Shown here: piece by piece, positions 41,380-50,847 of the stretch | Position numbering within the stretch: the first letter of the stretch is position 1 | Layout: every line of letters begins with the position of its first letter | Made by a program: the position numbers and the translations under genes | The notes under the pieces: model-generated | Told to the model about the DNA's origin: nothing | The model's database searches: none | Seen by the model: the letters and a program-made list of their open reading frames with translations, nothing else | Assembly (NCBI GenBank): GCA_964578485.1 | Contig: CAZODA010000007.1 | Location: 1-64,000 of the forward strand | Origin: CAZODA01 sp964578485 | Lineage (GTDB): Bacteria > Bacteroidota > Bacteroidia > Bacteroidales > Marinilabiliaceae | Direction: 5' to 3' | Length of the DNA: 64,000 nt

Positions 41380-43341
41380 ATGAAAAAAAACATCTTAATT
41401 TACATCGTAACGGCCTTTTTATTGGCATCATGTCAATTAGGTCAACTTCAAGAAGAAGCAAAGGATTATCCTGTTAATCCTGTACTTTTTAATGATGTGC
41501 AACTAAGTGACAAATTTTGGTTGCCTAAGATTGAGGTTAACCGCACTGCAACCATACCTGTTTCTTTTGAGAAATGTGAGGAAATGGGACGAATGGATAA
41601 CTTTTTAATTGCAGGTGGTGTAATGGAAGGTTCTACAAAAGGTGAAATGCCTTTTGATGATACTGATCTTTATAAGATAATTGAAGGTGCCTCATACTCA
41701 CTTTCAACGATTTATGACTCTGAGCTTGATTCTTATCTTGATTCAATAATAAATATTATTTCTATTGGTCAGGAAGACGATGGTTATTTAACCACCTGGA
41801 AAACAATAGACCCAACTGTATCACCTGCTTCATGGTGTCCTCCGGGCGAACGCTGGGAAAATCTTTCCTGCAGCCACGAATTATATAATGCGGGACATTT
41901 GTTTGAAGCTGCCGCCGCACATTTCAGAGCTACCGGAAAAAGAAACCTTTTAGACATAGCCATCAAAAATGCAGATTTATTACTTAAAGTATTTGGACCG
42001 GGTGAAGATAAAAATCCTGAAGTACCCGGACATCAGATAGTTGAAACAGGCTTAATAAAACTTTATCTTCTTACTAACAAACAAGAATATTTAAATCTGG
42101 CAAAACATTTTTTAGATCAACGCGGAGATGATACAAAAAGAGAAGTTTGGGGTCCGTATAACCAGGATCATTTACCTGTTGTAAAACAGGATGAGGCAGT
42201 TGGACATGCTGTGCGTGCTGTATATATGTATGCAGGAATGACTGATATTGCAGCCTTATTTAACGACTCTGAATATCTTAATGCCATTGATAAAATCTGG
42301 GATAATGTTGTTACTAAAAAAATATATATAACAGGGGGCGTTGGCTCAAGGCATGACGGTGAAGCTTTTGGCGAAAACTATGAATTACCTGATTTAACTG
42401 CATATAATGAAACCTGTGCTGCAATTGCCAATGTTTACTGGAATCATAGGATGTTCCTTCTATATGGTGACTCTAAATACATAGATGTGTTGGAAAGAAG
42501 TTTATATAATGGAGTAATTTCAGGTGTTGGAATAGATGGGAAAACTTTCTTTTATCCCAATCCCTTAGAATGTGATCTGCAATATCGCTTTAACAATGGG
42601 TCCTTTACCCGCAAACCCTGGTTCGATTGTTCATGCTGTCCCACAAATATGTGTAGGTTTATGCCATCCATACCCGGTTATATATATGCATATAACGATG
42701 ATAAAATATATGTGAATTTGTTTGCTGAAAGCAGTACAAAAATTGATATGGAAGAAATTCCTGTTGTTATCGAACAAAAAACAAATTATCCTTGGGATGG
42801 GGCAATCAGCTTAACTGTTGATCCCGCTTCTTCCACTATTTTCACTTTAATGCTTCGTTTACCCGGCTGGGCTGAGGACCAACCTTTACCCGGAGATTTA
42901 TATTATTATTCAAAAGATCCTCAAACAGAAGTTACACTATTTATTAATGGTGAACCGATAACTTTTGAAAAAGAAAAAGGCTATATTAAATTAACAAGGG
43001 AATGGCAAAAGGGCGATATTATTGAATATAATTTACCCATGACTGTTAAAGCTGTTAAAGCAAATAATAAAGTGGACTCTAAAAAAGGTCTTGTTGCATT
43101 TGAAAGGGGGCCAGTGGTATATAGCTTTGAAGGAGCCGATAACCAAAATATGAAACAGCTTGCTTATTCTAATGCCACAACTATTGACACTTTCGTTCAC
43201 AATGAATTTCCTGAAGGTGTTATAGCATTAAATTTATATGACGACATGAATTCATTTATTGCAATACCTTATTATTTATGGAATAACAGAGGTGCTAATC
43301 TTATGAAAGTATGGATTCCTGATGCTGATTATGTTGAATAA
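41380..43341 (+). CDS. GH127 beta-L-arabinofuranosidase lipoprotein, 653 aa
   Basis: Releases terminal beta-L-arabinofuranose from plant glycans and glycoproteins. Lipobox LLASC (about 14-18) places it on the envelope. The DUF1680/GH127 core shows FWLPKIEVNRTATIP near the start, GGVGSRHDGEAFGENYELP, and the zinc/catalytic set: Glu344 and Cys346 in NETC, Cys419-Cys420 in CSCCPTN, matching the Glu/Cys zinc site and nucleophile of HypBA1. Released L-arabinose could feed the araA-symporter-araD-araB cluster at 7.4-13.3 kb. Confidence 0.9.
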   Translation: MKKNILIYIVTAFLLASCQLGQLQEEAKDYPVNPVLFNDVQLSDKFWLPKIEVNRTATIPVSFEKCEEMGRMDNFLIAGGVMEGSTKGEMPFDDTDLYKIIEGASYSLSTIYDSELDSYLDSIINIISIGQEDDGYLTTWKTIDPTVSPASWCPPGERWENLSCSHELYNAGHLFEAAAAHFRATGKRNLLDIAIKNADLLLKVFGPGEDKNPEVPGHQIVETGLIKLYLLTNKQEYLNLAKHFLDQRGDDTKREVWGPYNQDHLPVVKQDEAVGHAVRAVYMYAGMTDIAALFNDSEYLNAIDKIWDNVVTKKIYITGGVGSRHDGEAFGENYELPDLTAYNETCAAIANVYWNHRMFLLYGDSKYIDVLERSLYNGVISGVGIDGKTFFYPNPLECDLQYRFNNGSFTRKPWFDCSCCPTNMCRFMPSIPGYIYAYNDDKIYVNLFAESSTKIDMEEIPVVIEQKTNYPWDGAISLTVDPASSTIFTLMLRLPGWAEDQPLPGDLYYYSKDPQTEVTLFINGEPITFEKEKGYIKLTREWQKGDIIEYNLPMTVKAVKANNKVDSKKGLVAFERGPVVYSFEGADNQNMKQLAYSNATTIDTFVHNEFPEGVIALNLYDDMNSFIAIPYYLWNNRGANLMKVWIPDADYVE

Positions 43342-43457
43342 ACTAAAGAGAATTAGTGTACTGACAATAAGATTATTGAAAGATTTTTTGGATATGTGGG
43401 AAATTTAATGAAAATTTGATATTTTCTGTTAATAATTTTTTTTAAATACTGGCGGTT

Positions 43458-45101
43458 ATGATATCTAATGGTTACTTATCAATGGTTAGGGATGTAATAA
43501 TAAAGCATCCCGATTTTTTAGCATTTACAGATTATAAGGGAAGTAGTTATACTTTTCGTGAGGTTGGTAAAACCATTTTTAAATTACATGTTGTATTTGA
43601 TGAATTAGGAATCAAAAAGGGTGAAAAAATTGCCCTGATAGGACGTAATTCTTCAAATTGGGGAATATGTTATTTGGCTACTGTTACCTATGGAGCCGTT
43701 ACCGTCCCAATTTTACCGGACTTTCACTCAAATGACATTCACCATATTATTAATCACTCTGATTCGGTTTTGTTATTTGCCTCTGATGCTTTATTTGATA
43801 AAATTGATGAAAGCGAAATTCCGAATATTAAAGAAATTATTTGCATAAATAATTTCACCCCCTTAGTTGATCCTGACGAAAAACTCACAAAAGCTTTAGA
43901 AAAGGCAGACAAAAAAGCCGGGAAACCTCCCTTTGATGTTAAACAACTTAAATTTCCAATGGTTGGTGCAGAAGAAGTTATTGTTTTATCCTATACTTCA
44001 GGAACTACCGGATTTTCGAAAGGAGTTTTGCTACCCCATCGCAGCATCTGGTCTAACGTACAATATGCATCCGATACCTTTGATATAGTTGCGGGCGAAC
44101 AAATTGTTTCGTTCTTGCCTATGGCCCATTCTTATGGTTGCTTGTTTGAGTTTTTATGGCCTTTTATTACAGGCTGTCATATTACTTTTTTAACACGTAC
44201 ACCCACTCCTCAAATTATTACAGAGGCGTTTCGTGCTATAAAACCAAGTATAATTTTGTCGGTGCCATTAATTTTGGAGAAAATTTTCAAACGTAATATT
44301 ATGCCGAAGATTGAAAAACCAAGTCTTCGCACTTTACTCAAAGTTCCTTTGGCAAATAAATTGATCCATAACAAAATTAGGGCAACCTTAATAAACGTGT
44401 TTGGTGGTAAATTTCGTGAGCTCGTTATTGGTGGAGCTGCTTTAAATAAGGATGTCGAAATATTCTTGAGAAAAATTAAATTTCCTATGACTGTAGGTTA
44501 TGGAATGACAGAATGCGGCCCACTTATTAGCTATGCACCGTGGAATGAAACCCGTTTATATTCGGCCGGTAGAATAGTGGATCGTATGGAAGTTCGAATT
44601 GATAGTAAAGACCCTTATAAGGAAGTTGGAGAAATACAGGTAAGAGGTGATAATGCTCTGATAGGCTATTATAAAAATAAAAAAGCAAATAGTGAGATTT
44701 TTACTGAAGATGGATGGATAAAAACAGGTGATTTGGGAGTAATTGATAAAGATGATTTCATTTTTATTAGTGGACGCAGTAAAAATATGATCTTAGGAGC
44801 CTCGGGGCAGAATATTTATCCCGAAGAAATTGAAACTATTCTTGCCAATAAAGAAATAGTACAAGAATGCCTTGTTCGTGAAAATGATGGAAGGATTGAA
44901 GCTTTGATTTATCCCGATTATGAGGTCTGCGATTTGTCAGCCAGTTCATCCGAAGAGATAGAAGAAGTACTTCAAAATCTTAGGAATGAAGTTAACAAAG
45001 AGCTTCCTGCATATATGGCTATTTCAAAAATGATAATCTTCCCTGAAGAGTTTGAAAAAACACCAAAGAAAAGTATCAAGAGATTTAAATATATGAAATA
45101 A
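43458..45101 (+). CDS. AMP-dependent acyl-CoA synthetase, 547 aa
   Basis: ANL-superfamily enzyme that adenylates a carboxylate and transfers it to CoA; probably long-chain fatty acids. Seen: the P-loop-like VLSYTSGTTGFSKGVLLPH (about 177-195), VGYGMTECGPLI, GWIKTGDLGVIDKDDFIFISGR and the C-terminal catalytic lysine in PKKSIKRFKY. Length is between short AMP-ligases and FadD. A strong terminator follows at 45121. The exact acyl substrate cannot be told. Confidence 0.85.
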   Translation: MISNGYLSMVRDVIIKHPDFLAFTDYKGSSYTFREVGKTIFKLHVVFDELGIKKGEKIALIGRNSSNWGICYLATVTYGAVTVPILPDFHSNDIHHIINHSDSVLLFASDALFDKIDESEIPNIKEIICINNFTPLVDPDEKLTKALEKADKKAGKPPFDVKQLKFPMVGAEEVIVLSYTSGTTGFSKGVLLPHRSIWSNVQYASDTFDIVAGEQIVSFLPMAHSYGCLFEFLWPFITGCHITFLTRTPTPQIITEAFRAIKPSIILSVPLILEKIFKRNIMPKIEKPSLRTLLKVPLANKLIHNKIRATLINVFGGKFRELVIGGAALNKDVEIFLRKIKFPMTVGYGMTECGPLISYAPWNETRLYSAGRIVDRMEVRIDSKDPYKEVGEIQVRGDNALIGYYKNKKANSEIFTEDGWIKTGDLGVIDKDDFIFISGRSKNMILGASGQNIYPEEIETILANKEIVQECLVRENDGRIEALIYPDYEVCDLSASSSEEIEEVLQNLRNEVNKELPAYMAISKMIIFPEEFEKTPKKSIKRFKYMK

Positions 45102-45120
45102 GTTTTTTGCATTTTATATT

Positions 45121-45152
45121 AAGGGAGACAGAAAAAACTGTCTCCCTTTTAA
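45121..45152 (+). terminator. Terminator after the acyl-CoA synthetase
   Basis: AAGGGAGACAG and CTGTCTCCCTT, 11 perfect pairs around AAAAAA, followed by TTTAATT. About 20 bases past the stop codon; it separates the synthetase from ispD. Confidence 0.92.
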
Positions 45153-45223
45153 TTGTAAGAACTTTTTATCGTATAAGTAAAATTATAGTTTTGATTCTTT
45201 TTGGTGATTTTTTACCTTTATAT

Positions 45224-45892
45224 ATGAATAAAAATGTCATAATTGTTGCCGGAGGTAGTGGCTTGCGAATGGGAGCTGAATTCCCAAAACAATTTTTACC
45301 TATTGGAGGAAGACCAATATTAATGCATACAATGGAGGCGTTTTCTCTTTATGACAAAAACATTCAGATTATCCTGGTTATATCAAAACCACATTTAGAA
45401 TATTGGAGACAACTATGCCTCGACTATAATTTTATAATTCCTCATAAAATTGCTTATGGTGGAGAAACCCGATTTTATAGCGTTTTAAATGGTTTGGATC
45501 TTATAGAAGAAAAAGGAATAACTGCAGTACATGACGGAGTTCGCCCCTTTGTTTCATTAGAAACTATCGATAGATGCTTTAAAGCTGCTTCCAAATATAA
45601 TGCTGCAATCCCTGTGTTGACACCAATTGAATCAATACGTAAAATAACTGCAGAAGGCAATATTCCGAAAGACAGAAATAATTATAGATTAGTGCAAACT
45701 CCGCAGGTATTTAAAACCGACTTATTGAAAAATGCATATAATAGTTCCAATAATAGCAATGCTACTGACGATGCAAGTGTGGTTGGTGAATTTAATCACG
45801 CTATTGCCTTAGTTGAAGGAAATATTGAAAATATTAAAATCACAACTCCTTTTGATTTAATAATTGCAGAAGCAATATTAGCAGATAATTAA
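45224..45892 (+). CDS. ispD: 2-C-methyl-D-erythritol 4-phosphate cytidylyltransferase, 222 aa
   Basis: MEP-pathway enzyme joining CTP and MEP for isoprenoid synthesis. Seen: VIIVAGGSGLRMGAEFPKQF (nucleotide-binding loop with catalytic Arg and Lys), VHDGVRPFVS (about 100), and TDDASVVGEF (about 175). ATG at 45224 is used; an open frame running 39 codons upstream would cross the terminator and is not family-like. Its stop overlaps the convergent zinc permease stop by four bases. Confidence 0.93.
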   Translation: MNKNVIIVAGGSGLRMGAEFPKQFLPIGGRPILMHTMEAFSLYDKNIQIILVISKPHLEYWRQLCLDYNFIIPHKIAYGGETRFYSVLNGLDLIEEKGITAVHDGVRPFVSLETIDRCFKAASKYNAAIPVLTPIESIRKITAEGNIPKDRNNYRLVQTPQVFKTDLLKNAYNSSNNSNATDDASVVGEFNHAIALVEGNIENIKITTPFDLIIAEAILADN

Positions 45893-46743
45893 AGTGATGA
45901 TCTTGTTTTTTCGCCGATTCTGATACGTATTGAACTAATAAGTAAAATAAGACCTTTTATTATAATAAATTGCAGGGTAAGCATAAAAATTATAGCTGCA
46001 CCCGAAGGAATATTCATTTCATTTGCCATAAATAAACCGGCCAAAGAACCTGTTAATCCCCATAGAATAGACAAGGGAACAATTTTTTTAAATTGTTGAG
46101 TAAACAAAATTGCTGTGGTTTGTGGTATGGTAAAAAGACTCAACACCAAAATTATTCCCATTGCACGAATGCTGACAACAATAGCCAAAGACATTAAAAC
46201 AGACATAGCATATCTGAAAAATTTAACAGGTAAACCATTAACTGTAGAAAATTCAGGGTCGAAAGCTGAATAAATTATTGGACGGTAATAAATAAGAAAA
46301 AATAAACTTGTTATAAGGGTAACGATAAGAATCATTATTATGTCAAATTTACCAACCGATAAAATACTTCCAAAAAGGAAACTCATCAAATTAGGAGCAT
46401 AACCGGGAGTTAAAAAAACAAATATAATTCCAACAGCCATGCCTAAGGACCATAAAATTGCTATTGCACTATCCTCACGAATTTTTCCTTTACTCGATAT
46501 CCATTCAATACCACCTCCGGTTAATATTGCAAATATTGCAGCGCCAAGAAAAGGATTAAAACCAAAATAATAAGCTAAACCTATACCTCCAAAGGAAGCA
46601 TGAGTTATACCACCACTAATAAAAACAATTTTGCGCGATACTATGTAAGTTCCGGTAATGGCGGCCAGAATGCTAATTAAAACAGTAGCAATTAAAGCAT
46701 TTTGAAAAAATTGATATTGAAAAAGCGAAATAAAATTATTCAT
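45889..46743 (-). CDS. znuB: Zinc/manganese ABC transporter permease, 284 aa
   Basis: Inner-membrane component of a cluster C (ABC-3, PF00950) metal importer, about 8-9 TM helices. Seen: ISGGITHASFGGIGLAYYFG after the first helices and GLPVKFFRYAMSVLMSLAIV mid-protein. Last gene of the zur-znuA-znuC-znuB operon, five bases after znuC. Zinc is inferred from Zur and the histidine-rich ZnuA; manganese remains possible. Confidence 0.88.
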   Translation of the reverse strand: MNNFISLFQYQFFQNALIATVLISILAAITGTYIVSRKIVFISGGITHASFGGIGLAYYFGFNPFLGAAIFAILTGGGIEWISSKGKIREDSAIAILWSLGMAVGIIFVFLTPGYAPNLMSFLFGSILSVGKFDIIMILIVTLITSLFFLIYYRPIIYSAFDPEFSTVNGLPVKFFRYAMSVLMSLAIVVSIRAMGIILVLSLFTIPQTTAILFTQQFKKIVPLSILWGLTGSLAGLFMANEMNIPSGAAIIFMLTLQFIIIKGLILLISSIRIRIGEKTRSSL

Positions 46744-46748
46744 AATAA

Positions 46749-47486
46749 TCAGTGTTGGTTAAGCACCCTGTGTGGAACCTCTCCATGGGTAATAAGATCA
46801 ATTGGACAATCATATACTTTAAGCAAGTCTGCTGTTATTTTGTTAGATGGATGATAATGTAAATTGCCATTAACACAGGCTATTGATTTTACCAAAGAAG
46901 GAATAATGCCTACATCGTGTGTTACCATTATAATTGCCATCTTTTTATTTAACTCCTTGAGCCAATCATAAAGTTCCCCTTCAAAGTTTTTATCGACATA
47001 AGTGCTTGGCTCATCTAAAATTAACAATTCAGGCTCGTTAATAATAGCACGAGATATTAATAACTTCTGAAGCTGACCACCTGATAGTTCAGCAATGGGC
47101 TTTTTTGCATATTGTATCATGCCTGTTTCATGAAGCAGCTCGTCAGCCATCTTTTTTTGTGATGATTTTAAAGAAAATAACAAACGTGAGTCCGATTGAA
47201 AACCCGATTCAACAAGCTCTTTTACAGTAATAGGAAAAGATTTGTCGATTTGAGAACTTTGAGGTAGATAACCAATTTTTATTTTTCCATCAGGAAAAAT
47301 AATCTTTCCGGAATAGGGCTTTAAAATGCCGAGCAGAACTTTCAATAAAGTTGTTTTACCGCCACCATTCGGACCTATCACTCCAATAAAATCATTCTCA
47401 CGTATTTCGAGAGAAACTTTTTTCAATACTACATTGCCGTTATAACCGGCATTTATATTATCAATTTTAGCCAGAATCTTATTCAT
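46749..47486 (-). CDS. znuC: Zinc ABC transporter ATP-binding protein, 245 aa
   Basis: Powers the importer. Walker A GPNGGGKTTLLKVLLG (about 36-51), Q-loop LPQSSQ, signature LSGGQLQKLLISRA, Walker B LLILDEPSTYVD and the H-loop TH. ATG 47486 is preferred to 47510, which would add eight residues and overlap znuA further; the chosen start overlaps the znuA end by eight bases. Confidence 0.9.
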   Translation of the reverse strand: MNKILAKIDNINAGYNGNVVLKKVSLEIRENDFIGVIGPNGGGKTTLLKVLLGILKPYSGKIIFPDGKIKIGYLPQSSQIDKSFPITVKELVESGFQSDSRLLFSLKSSQKKMADELLHETGMIQYAKKPIAELSGGQLQKLLISRAIINEPELLILDEPSTYVDKNFEGELYDWLKELNKKMAIIMVTHDVGIIPSLVKSIACVNGNLHYHPSNKITADLLKVYDCPIDLITHGEVPHRVLNQH

Positions 47487-48369
47487 ACATATATTTTTTA
47501 AATAAATCAATAAGTTGATCCATCAGTTCCAACCATTCATAAGCCATAGGATTAATTTGAACAATTGGTATTCCGGTTTCTTCACTAACCTTCTGAGCAT
47601 TCCTTATGTCATATTCTTGCTGAATGAATATTACGGAAATATTTTTATCCTTACTTTGACGAATTAATGATACCAATTCGCCCGGCGAGGGCTCCTTACC
47701 TTCACGCTCAATAGAAAGTTGATTTAAGCCATAATCACGTGCTAAATAAGTTAAAGCAGGATGGAATATCATGAAAGTACGGGAAGTAAGTGTGCTACAC
47801 AGCTCCTCCATCCTTGTATGTGTATCATAAATTTCATTGTATAAACCAACATAATTCTCTTCAATAGTATCTTTGAGCTCAGGAAAATTCTCAATTAATG
47901 CAGATCGGTAATATGGCAACAACTCAAGCATTACAGCCGGCGACATCCAAATATGAGGATCTACGCCATGATGCGAGTGACCACTATGATCATCCTTCCC
48001 ATGATCTGTATCACTAGTTATTAGTTGTGTCTTTTCCGAAAGATTCAACAATTTAATATCAGGATTAAGCTCACCTAAAAGAGGCATCCACGACTGTTCA
48101 TATCCTAAATGACCAATACCGATATAAATCCTTGAATCCGAAAGTTTTTTGTACTGTTGGGGGGTAGGAGAATAAGTAGCATGACTGGCACCGGGAGGAA
48201 TCATGACATTTACATCCAAAGAAGCTCCACTTAAACGATCAACAAAAAACTTTTGAGGCAGAAGACTAACAGTTACAACATCTTTCTTTCTGCCACCATC
48301 ATCACATCCAATTAAAAATAATGCAATGAAGAAAACTATAAAGATATTTACGGAAATCCTTGAGTTCAT
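47479..48369 (-). CDS. znuA: Zinc-binding lipoprotein of the ZnuA family, 296 aa
   Basis: Metal-capturing component, envelope lipoprotein (lipobox LIGC, about 19-22). The fold shows VSLLPQKFFVDRLSG, a metal histidine in GASHATYSPTP, GHLGYEQSW, the His-rich SGHSHHGVDPHIWMSP loop (about 128-143) and FIFHPALTYLARDYGL. The His-rich loop favours zinc over manganese. 51 bases separate it from zur. Confidence 0.9.
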   Translation of the reverse strand: MNSRISVNIFIVFFIALFLIGCDDGGRKKDVVTVSLLPQKFFVDRLSGASLDVNVMIPPGASHATYSPTPQQYKKLSDSRIYIGIGHLGYEQSWMPLLGELNPDIKLLNLSEKTQLITSDTDHGKDDHSGHSHHGVDPHIWMSPAVMLELLPYYRSALIENFPELKDTIEENYVGLYNEIYDTHTRMEELCSTLTSRTFMIFHPALTYLARDYGLNQLSIEREGKEPSPGELVSLIRQSKDKNISVIFIQQEYDIRNAQKVSEETGIPIVQINPMAYEWLELMDQLIDLFKKYMYE

Positions 48370-48420
48370 AAATTGATTTTTAAAGTTAGACCTAAACTGA
48401 TTAAAACAGCAACTAATTAA

Positions 48421-48849
48421 TTATTTAACTCTTTTGTTTAAACGATTACAAGGAGCACAAATACCGGCAATTACCAACTGACTCGAATGCATGACAAAGC
48501 CCTCGGGAAGCACTTTACCGGGAATTTTTATCTCAGGCATACAAAGCAATCTGTCACACCGAGAACAATGAAAATGAGGATGATCACTTTTTAAATGCCC
48601 ATCGACTAACTTATATTTTACTGTTTGGGCATCTATAGGAATTTTATGAATAATCTTTTTACTTAATAAAACCTTTAAAGTACGATAAAGAGTAACACGA
48701 TCAACCTCACCTAAAAGATTCTCTATTTCCTTTTGTGTTAAAGCTGTACCCGGCTCAAGAAAAATAGATACAACCTGACGCCTTATTTCAGTATTATTGA
48801 GCTTTTTACTCCTAAGTATTTTTGTAACAGATCTGTCATTTGCAACCAT
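48421..48849 (-). CDS. zur: Fur-family zinc regulator (probable Zur), 142 aa
   Basis: Dimeric metal-responsive repressor. N-terminal winged helix with IENLLGEVDRVTLYRTLKVL and the metal/structural sites HPHFHCSRCDRLLCMP (two Cys) and C-terminal CAPCN (two Cys). Being first in an operon with znuA-znuC-znuB argues for zinc sensing and autoregulation. It lacks the long C-terminal His cluster of iron Fur. TATATTTG sits four bases before the ATG, so the transcript may be leaderless. Confidence 0.85.
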   Translation of the reverse strand: MVANDRSVTKILRSKKLNNTEIRRQVVSIFLEPGTALTQKEIENLLGEVDRVTLYRTLKVLLSKKIIHKIPIDAQTVKYKLVDGHLKSDHPHFHCSRCDRLLCMPEIKIPGKVLPEGFVMHSSQLVIAGICAPCNRLNKRVK

Positions 48850-48853
48850 GTTG

Positions 48854-48886
48854 CAAATATATGAAAATTAAATTATAAAACCGCAA
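48854..48886 (-). promoter_or_regulatory. Candidate promoter of the zur-znu operon
   Basis: Minus-strand TTG (48886-48884), 22 bases, TATATTTG (48861-48854), then CAAC and the ATG. Initiation would fall at or next to the start codon. No obvious Zur-box palindrome was seen nearby. Confidence 0.45.
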
Positions 48887-49060
48887 TTATTTAGATTGAT
48901 TTTAAATAGGGCGCTTTTAGTGGCAAGACAAAAAGAATAAAATGAATTATGGAAAATCCATTTTATGTTGCGAGAGTTATCCCGAAAAATTAGACAAATT
49001 GCGGCATAATATATTCGCTTAATTCAAATATTTTAACCAGTTTAACCCTTCCCGTTTCAC

Positions 49061-49137
49061 GCCTCAGGCCTTTGGCGGGACAGGTAGCAAAGGGACAGGT
49101 TCCCGAGTGCAGCCGTGAGCATGAGACGGGATTGAAT
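49061..49137. repeat. GC-rich intergenic repeat fragment
   Basis: The run CCCGTTTCACGCC to ATGAGACGGG has inverted ends and contains GGCGGGACAGGT (49074-49085), the reverse complement of the start of the CCCGC-hairpin repeat at 3081. GC-rich against AT-rich surroundings; probably a relic of the same dispersed family. Confidence 0.5.
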
Positions 49138-49208
49138 TTTAGACAGGAGGAATGATTTTTTATAATGGTATTTTCTGTGCTAGGTGGAGATCCCCCTGAA
49201 AAACGGGA

Positions 49209-49239
49209 TTGTGTAGTTGCTCCATTTTTGTTAGTTTTG
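49209..49239 (+). promoter_or_regulatory. Promoter of larB
   Basis: TTG (49209-49211), 20 bases, TAGTTTTG (49232-49239), then an SD-like AAGGAAGAG and ATG at 49266. Fits the Bacteroidetes consensus with a shortened -33 element. Confidence 0.6.
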
Positions 49240-49265
49240 AAAAAGCAAAAATAAAAGGAAGAGTT

Positions 49266-50000
49266 ATGACTTTTGATGAATTATTTGATAAAATAAAAGA
49301 TGGGCAACTCAGTCGCAATGATGCACGCAAACATTTTACCTTAGAATGGTTGCAAACAGCCCGCAACTATATAGCCGACGTTAACAGAGGCTCACGGATC
49401 AATATTCCGGAAATTATCTACGGAGAATACAAATCTTTATCTCAAACCATTGAAATAGCTGAAGTTATGTTGAAAAATCATCCACGGGTTTTAATATCAA
49501 GGAGTCCTTTCAACAGTGAACTATCCAATCATTTCAAGGATTTAAAGAATGTCTTTGAAACTCCAAATTTACTTATGATAGGAGATTTGCCGGAACAAAG
49601 AGGCAGTGTTTTAGTAATTAGTGCGGGTGCTGCCGATCAGCCTATATTATTAGAATGCGATCTAACTTTAAAATGCATAGGAGTAAATTCGCTTGTATTC
49701 GAAGATCGTGGGATTTCTCATCCTACCAGAGTATTAGATGCAATAAAAACAGGCATAGAAAATGATGTTGCAGCGGTGATTGTTGTTGCAGGTATGGAAG
49801 GAGCTTTGGCACCTTTTGTTGCTTCATTGGTTCCCCTACCCGTAATTGGAGTTCCAACATCAATAGGCTATGGTTTCCGCGCTAAGGAAACAGCTCTTAC
49901 CTCAATGCTGGCCTCATGCGCTCCCAATCTGACTGTTGTGAATATAGACGGAGGATTAAGAGCTGCGGTTGTTGCGGGCCTTATTGCCAAAAACAAATAA
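49266..50000 (+). CDS. larB: Nickel-pincer cofactor biosynthesis protein LarB, 244 aa
   Basis: LarB carboxylates and hydrolyses nicotinic acid adenine dinucleotide in synthesis of the nickel-pincer cofactor of lactate racemase. Seen: an N-terminal helical part with ARKHFTLEWLQTAR, the AIR-carboxylase-like domain with VISAGAADQPILLE, and the C-terminal VPTSIGYGF, LTSMLASCAPNLTVVNIDGG segments. ATG 49266 has an SD-like AAGGAAGAG upstream; an earlier in-frame start at 49209 is not supported. LarC, LarE and LarA are not in the window. Confidence 0.85.
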   Translation: MTFDELFDKIKDGQLSRNDARKHFTLEWLQTARNYIADVNRGSRINIPEIIYGEYKSLSQTIEIAEVMLKNHPRVLISRSPFNSELSNHFKDLKNVFETPNLLMIGDLPEQRGSVLVISAGAADQPILLECDLTLKCIGVNSLVFEDRGISHPTRVLDAIKTGIENDVAAVIVVAGMEGALAPFVASLVPLPVIGVPTSIGYGFRAKETALTSMLASCAPNLTVVNIDGGLRAAVVAGLIAKNK

Positions 50001-50072
50001 ATCGGGATATAGAAAATAATTAATTCAAAAAAAACAGTAAGATATTAAGAGTTTTTATATCACAACAATTTT

Positions 50073-50780
50073 CTACACATATACATTTCCAATCTTTATT
50101 AATTTTGGTATATCCAAAAGTTTAATCTTACGTCCGTTAAGTTCTATAAGCTTTTTAGCTTTAAACTCTGACAATAAACGAATTATTGACTCTGTTGCTG
50201 TACCTACCATATTGGCAAGTTCTTCGCGAGTCAACAAAATTTGAAGAACATTTTCATCATCCAATTCAAATGAATCCATCAATAATAATAACACTTCAGC
50301 CAAGCGTTGTTTTACAGTCTTCTGGGCAATATCTGTCAAAAATTTATTGGACTCTCCCAACTCACGACAAGTTAGTTTCATCAAATCCATTGCAAATTCA
50401 GAATTTTCCTTTATCAGACCTGTTAAAATGTCACCGGGAATATAGCAAAGGGTAGCATCTTTAATTACTTGGGCCGTTGTACATGCAAGTTCATCACTTA
50501 TAACAGAACGAAAAGCAATTAAGTCACCCTCACGGGCAAAACGAATAATTTGCTCCTTGCCATCAACACCGGTTTTATAAATCTTTAAAATACCACTGTT
50601 TACAATGTAACTGCCATTTATCCGACTACCTTCATTATATACTATTTCACCACGTTTATAAACAGAACATTGCATATTGTTGGAAGTCCTGTCTCTTTGT
50701 TCCTTAGTTAAGCCATTGAAGATCGCATGATTTTTTAAATCGCAACGTTCTACTTCTTCCGGCGGATCACCTCTACTCAT
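50073..50780 (-). CDS. Crp/Fnr-family transcriptional regulator, 235 aa
   Basis: Cyclic-nucleotide-binding fold (about 20-140; RGEIVYNEGSRINGSYIVNSG and GDLIAFRSVISDE) followed by a winged helix with LTREELANMVGTATESIIRLL, the recognition region. The ligand residues of true CRP (arginine-serine pair) are not evident, and no Fnr-like cysteine set was seen at the N-terminus (one CD pair). Sensed signal unknown. Divergent from the OsmC gene; regulation of that neighbour is plausible. Confidence 0.82.
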   Translation of the reverse strand: MSRGDPPEEVERCDLKNHAIFNGLTKEQRDRTSNNMQCSVYKRGEIVYNEGSRINGSYIVNSGILKIYKTGVDGKEQIIRFAREGDLIAFRSVISDELACTTAQVIKDATLCYIPGDILTGLIKENSEFAMDLMKLTCRELGESNKFLTDIAQKTVKQRLAEVLLLLMDSFELDDENVLQILLTREELANMVGTATESIIRLLSEFKAKKLIELNGRKIKLLDIPKLIKIGNVYV

Positions 50781-50819
50781 AAATATAAATAATTTTAGCG
50801 TTTTTGTTTTTTATATTAA

Positions 50820-50847
50820 CAAATATATAAAAGAAAGATTATATTTG
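50820..50847. promoter_or_regulatory. Divergent -7 boxes between the Crp/Fnr and OsmC genes
   Basis: TATATTTG on the minus strand (50827-50820, toward the regulator) and TATATTTG on the plus strand (50840-50847, toward the OsmC gene). Neither has a clear -33 TTTG. Their back-to-back spacing of 12 bases would let one bound regulator affect both genes. Confidence 0.45.

Noticed and set aside
45107..45223. 39-codon N-terminal extension of IspD
   Set aside because: It crosses a strong terminator (45121-45152), and the nucleotide-binding start VIIVAGG belongs at the protein's N-terminus.
48370..48420. Zur box between zur and znuA
   Set aside because: No inverted repeat of convincing length was seen in these 51 bases.
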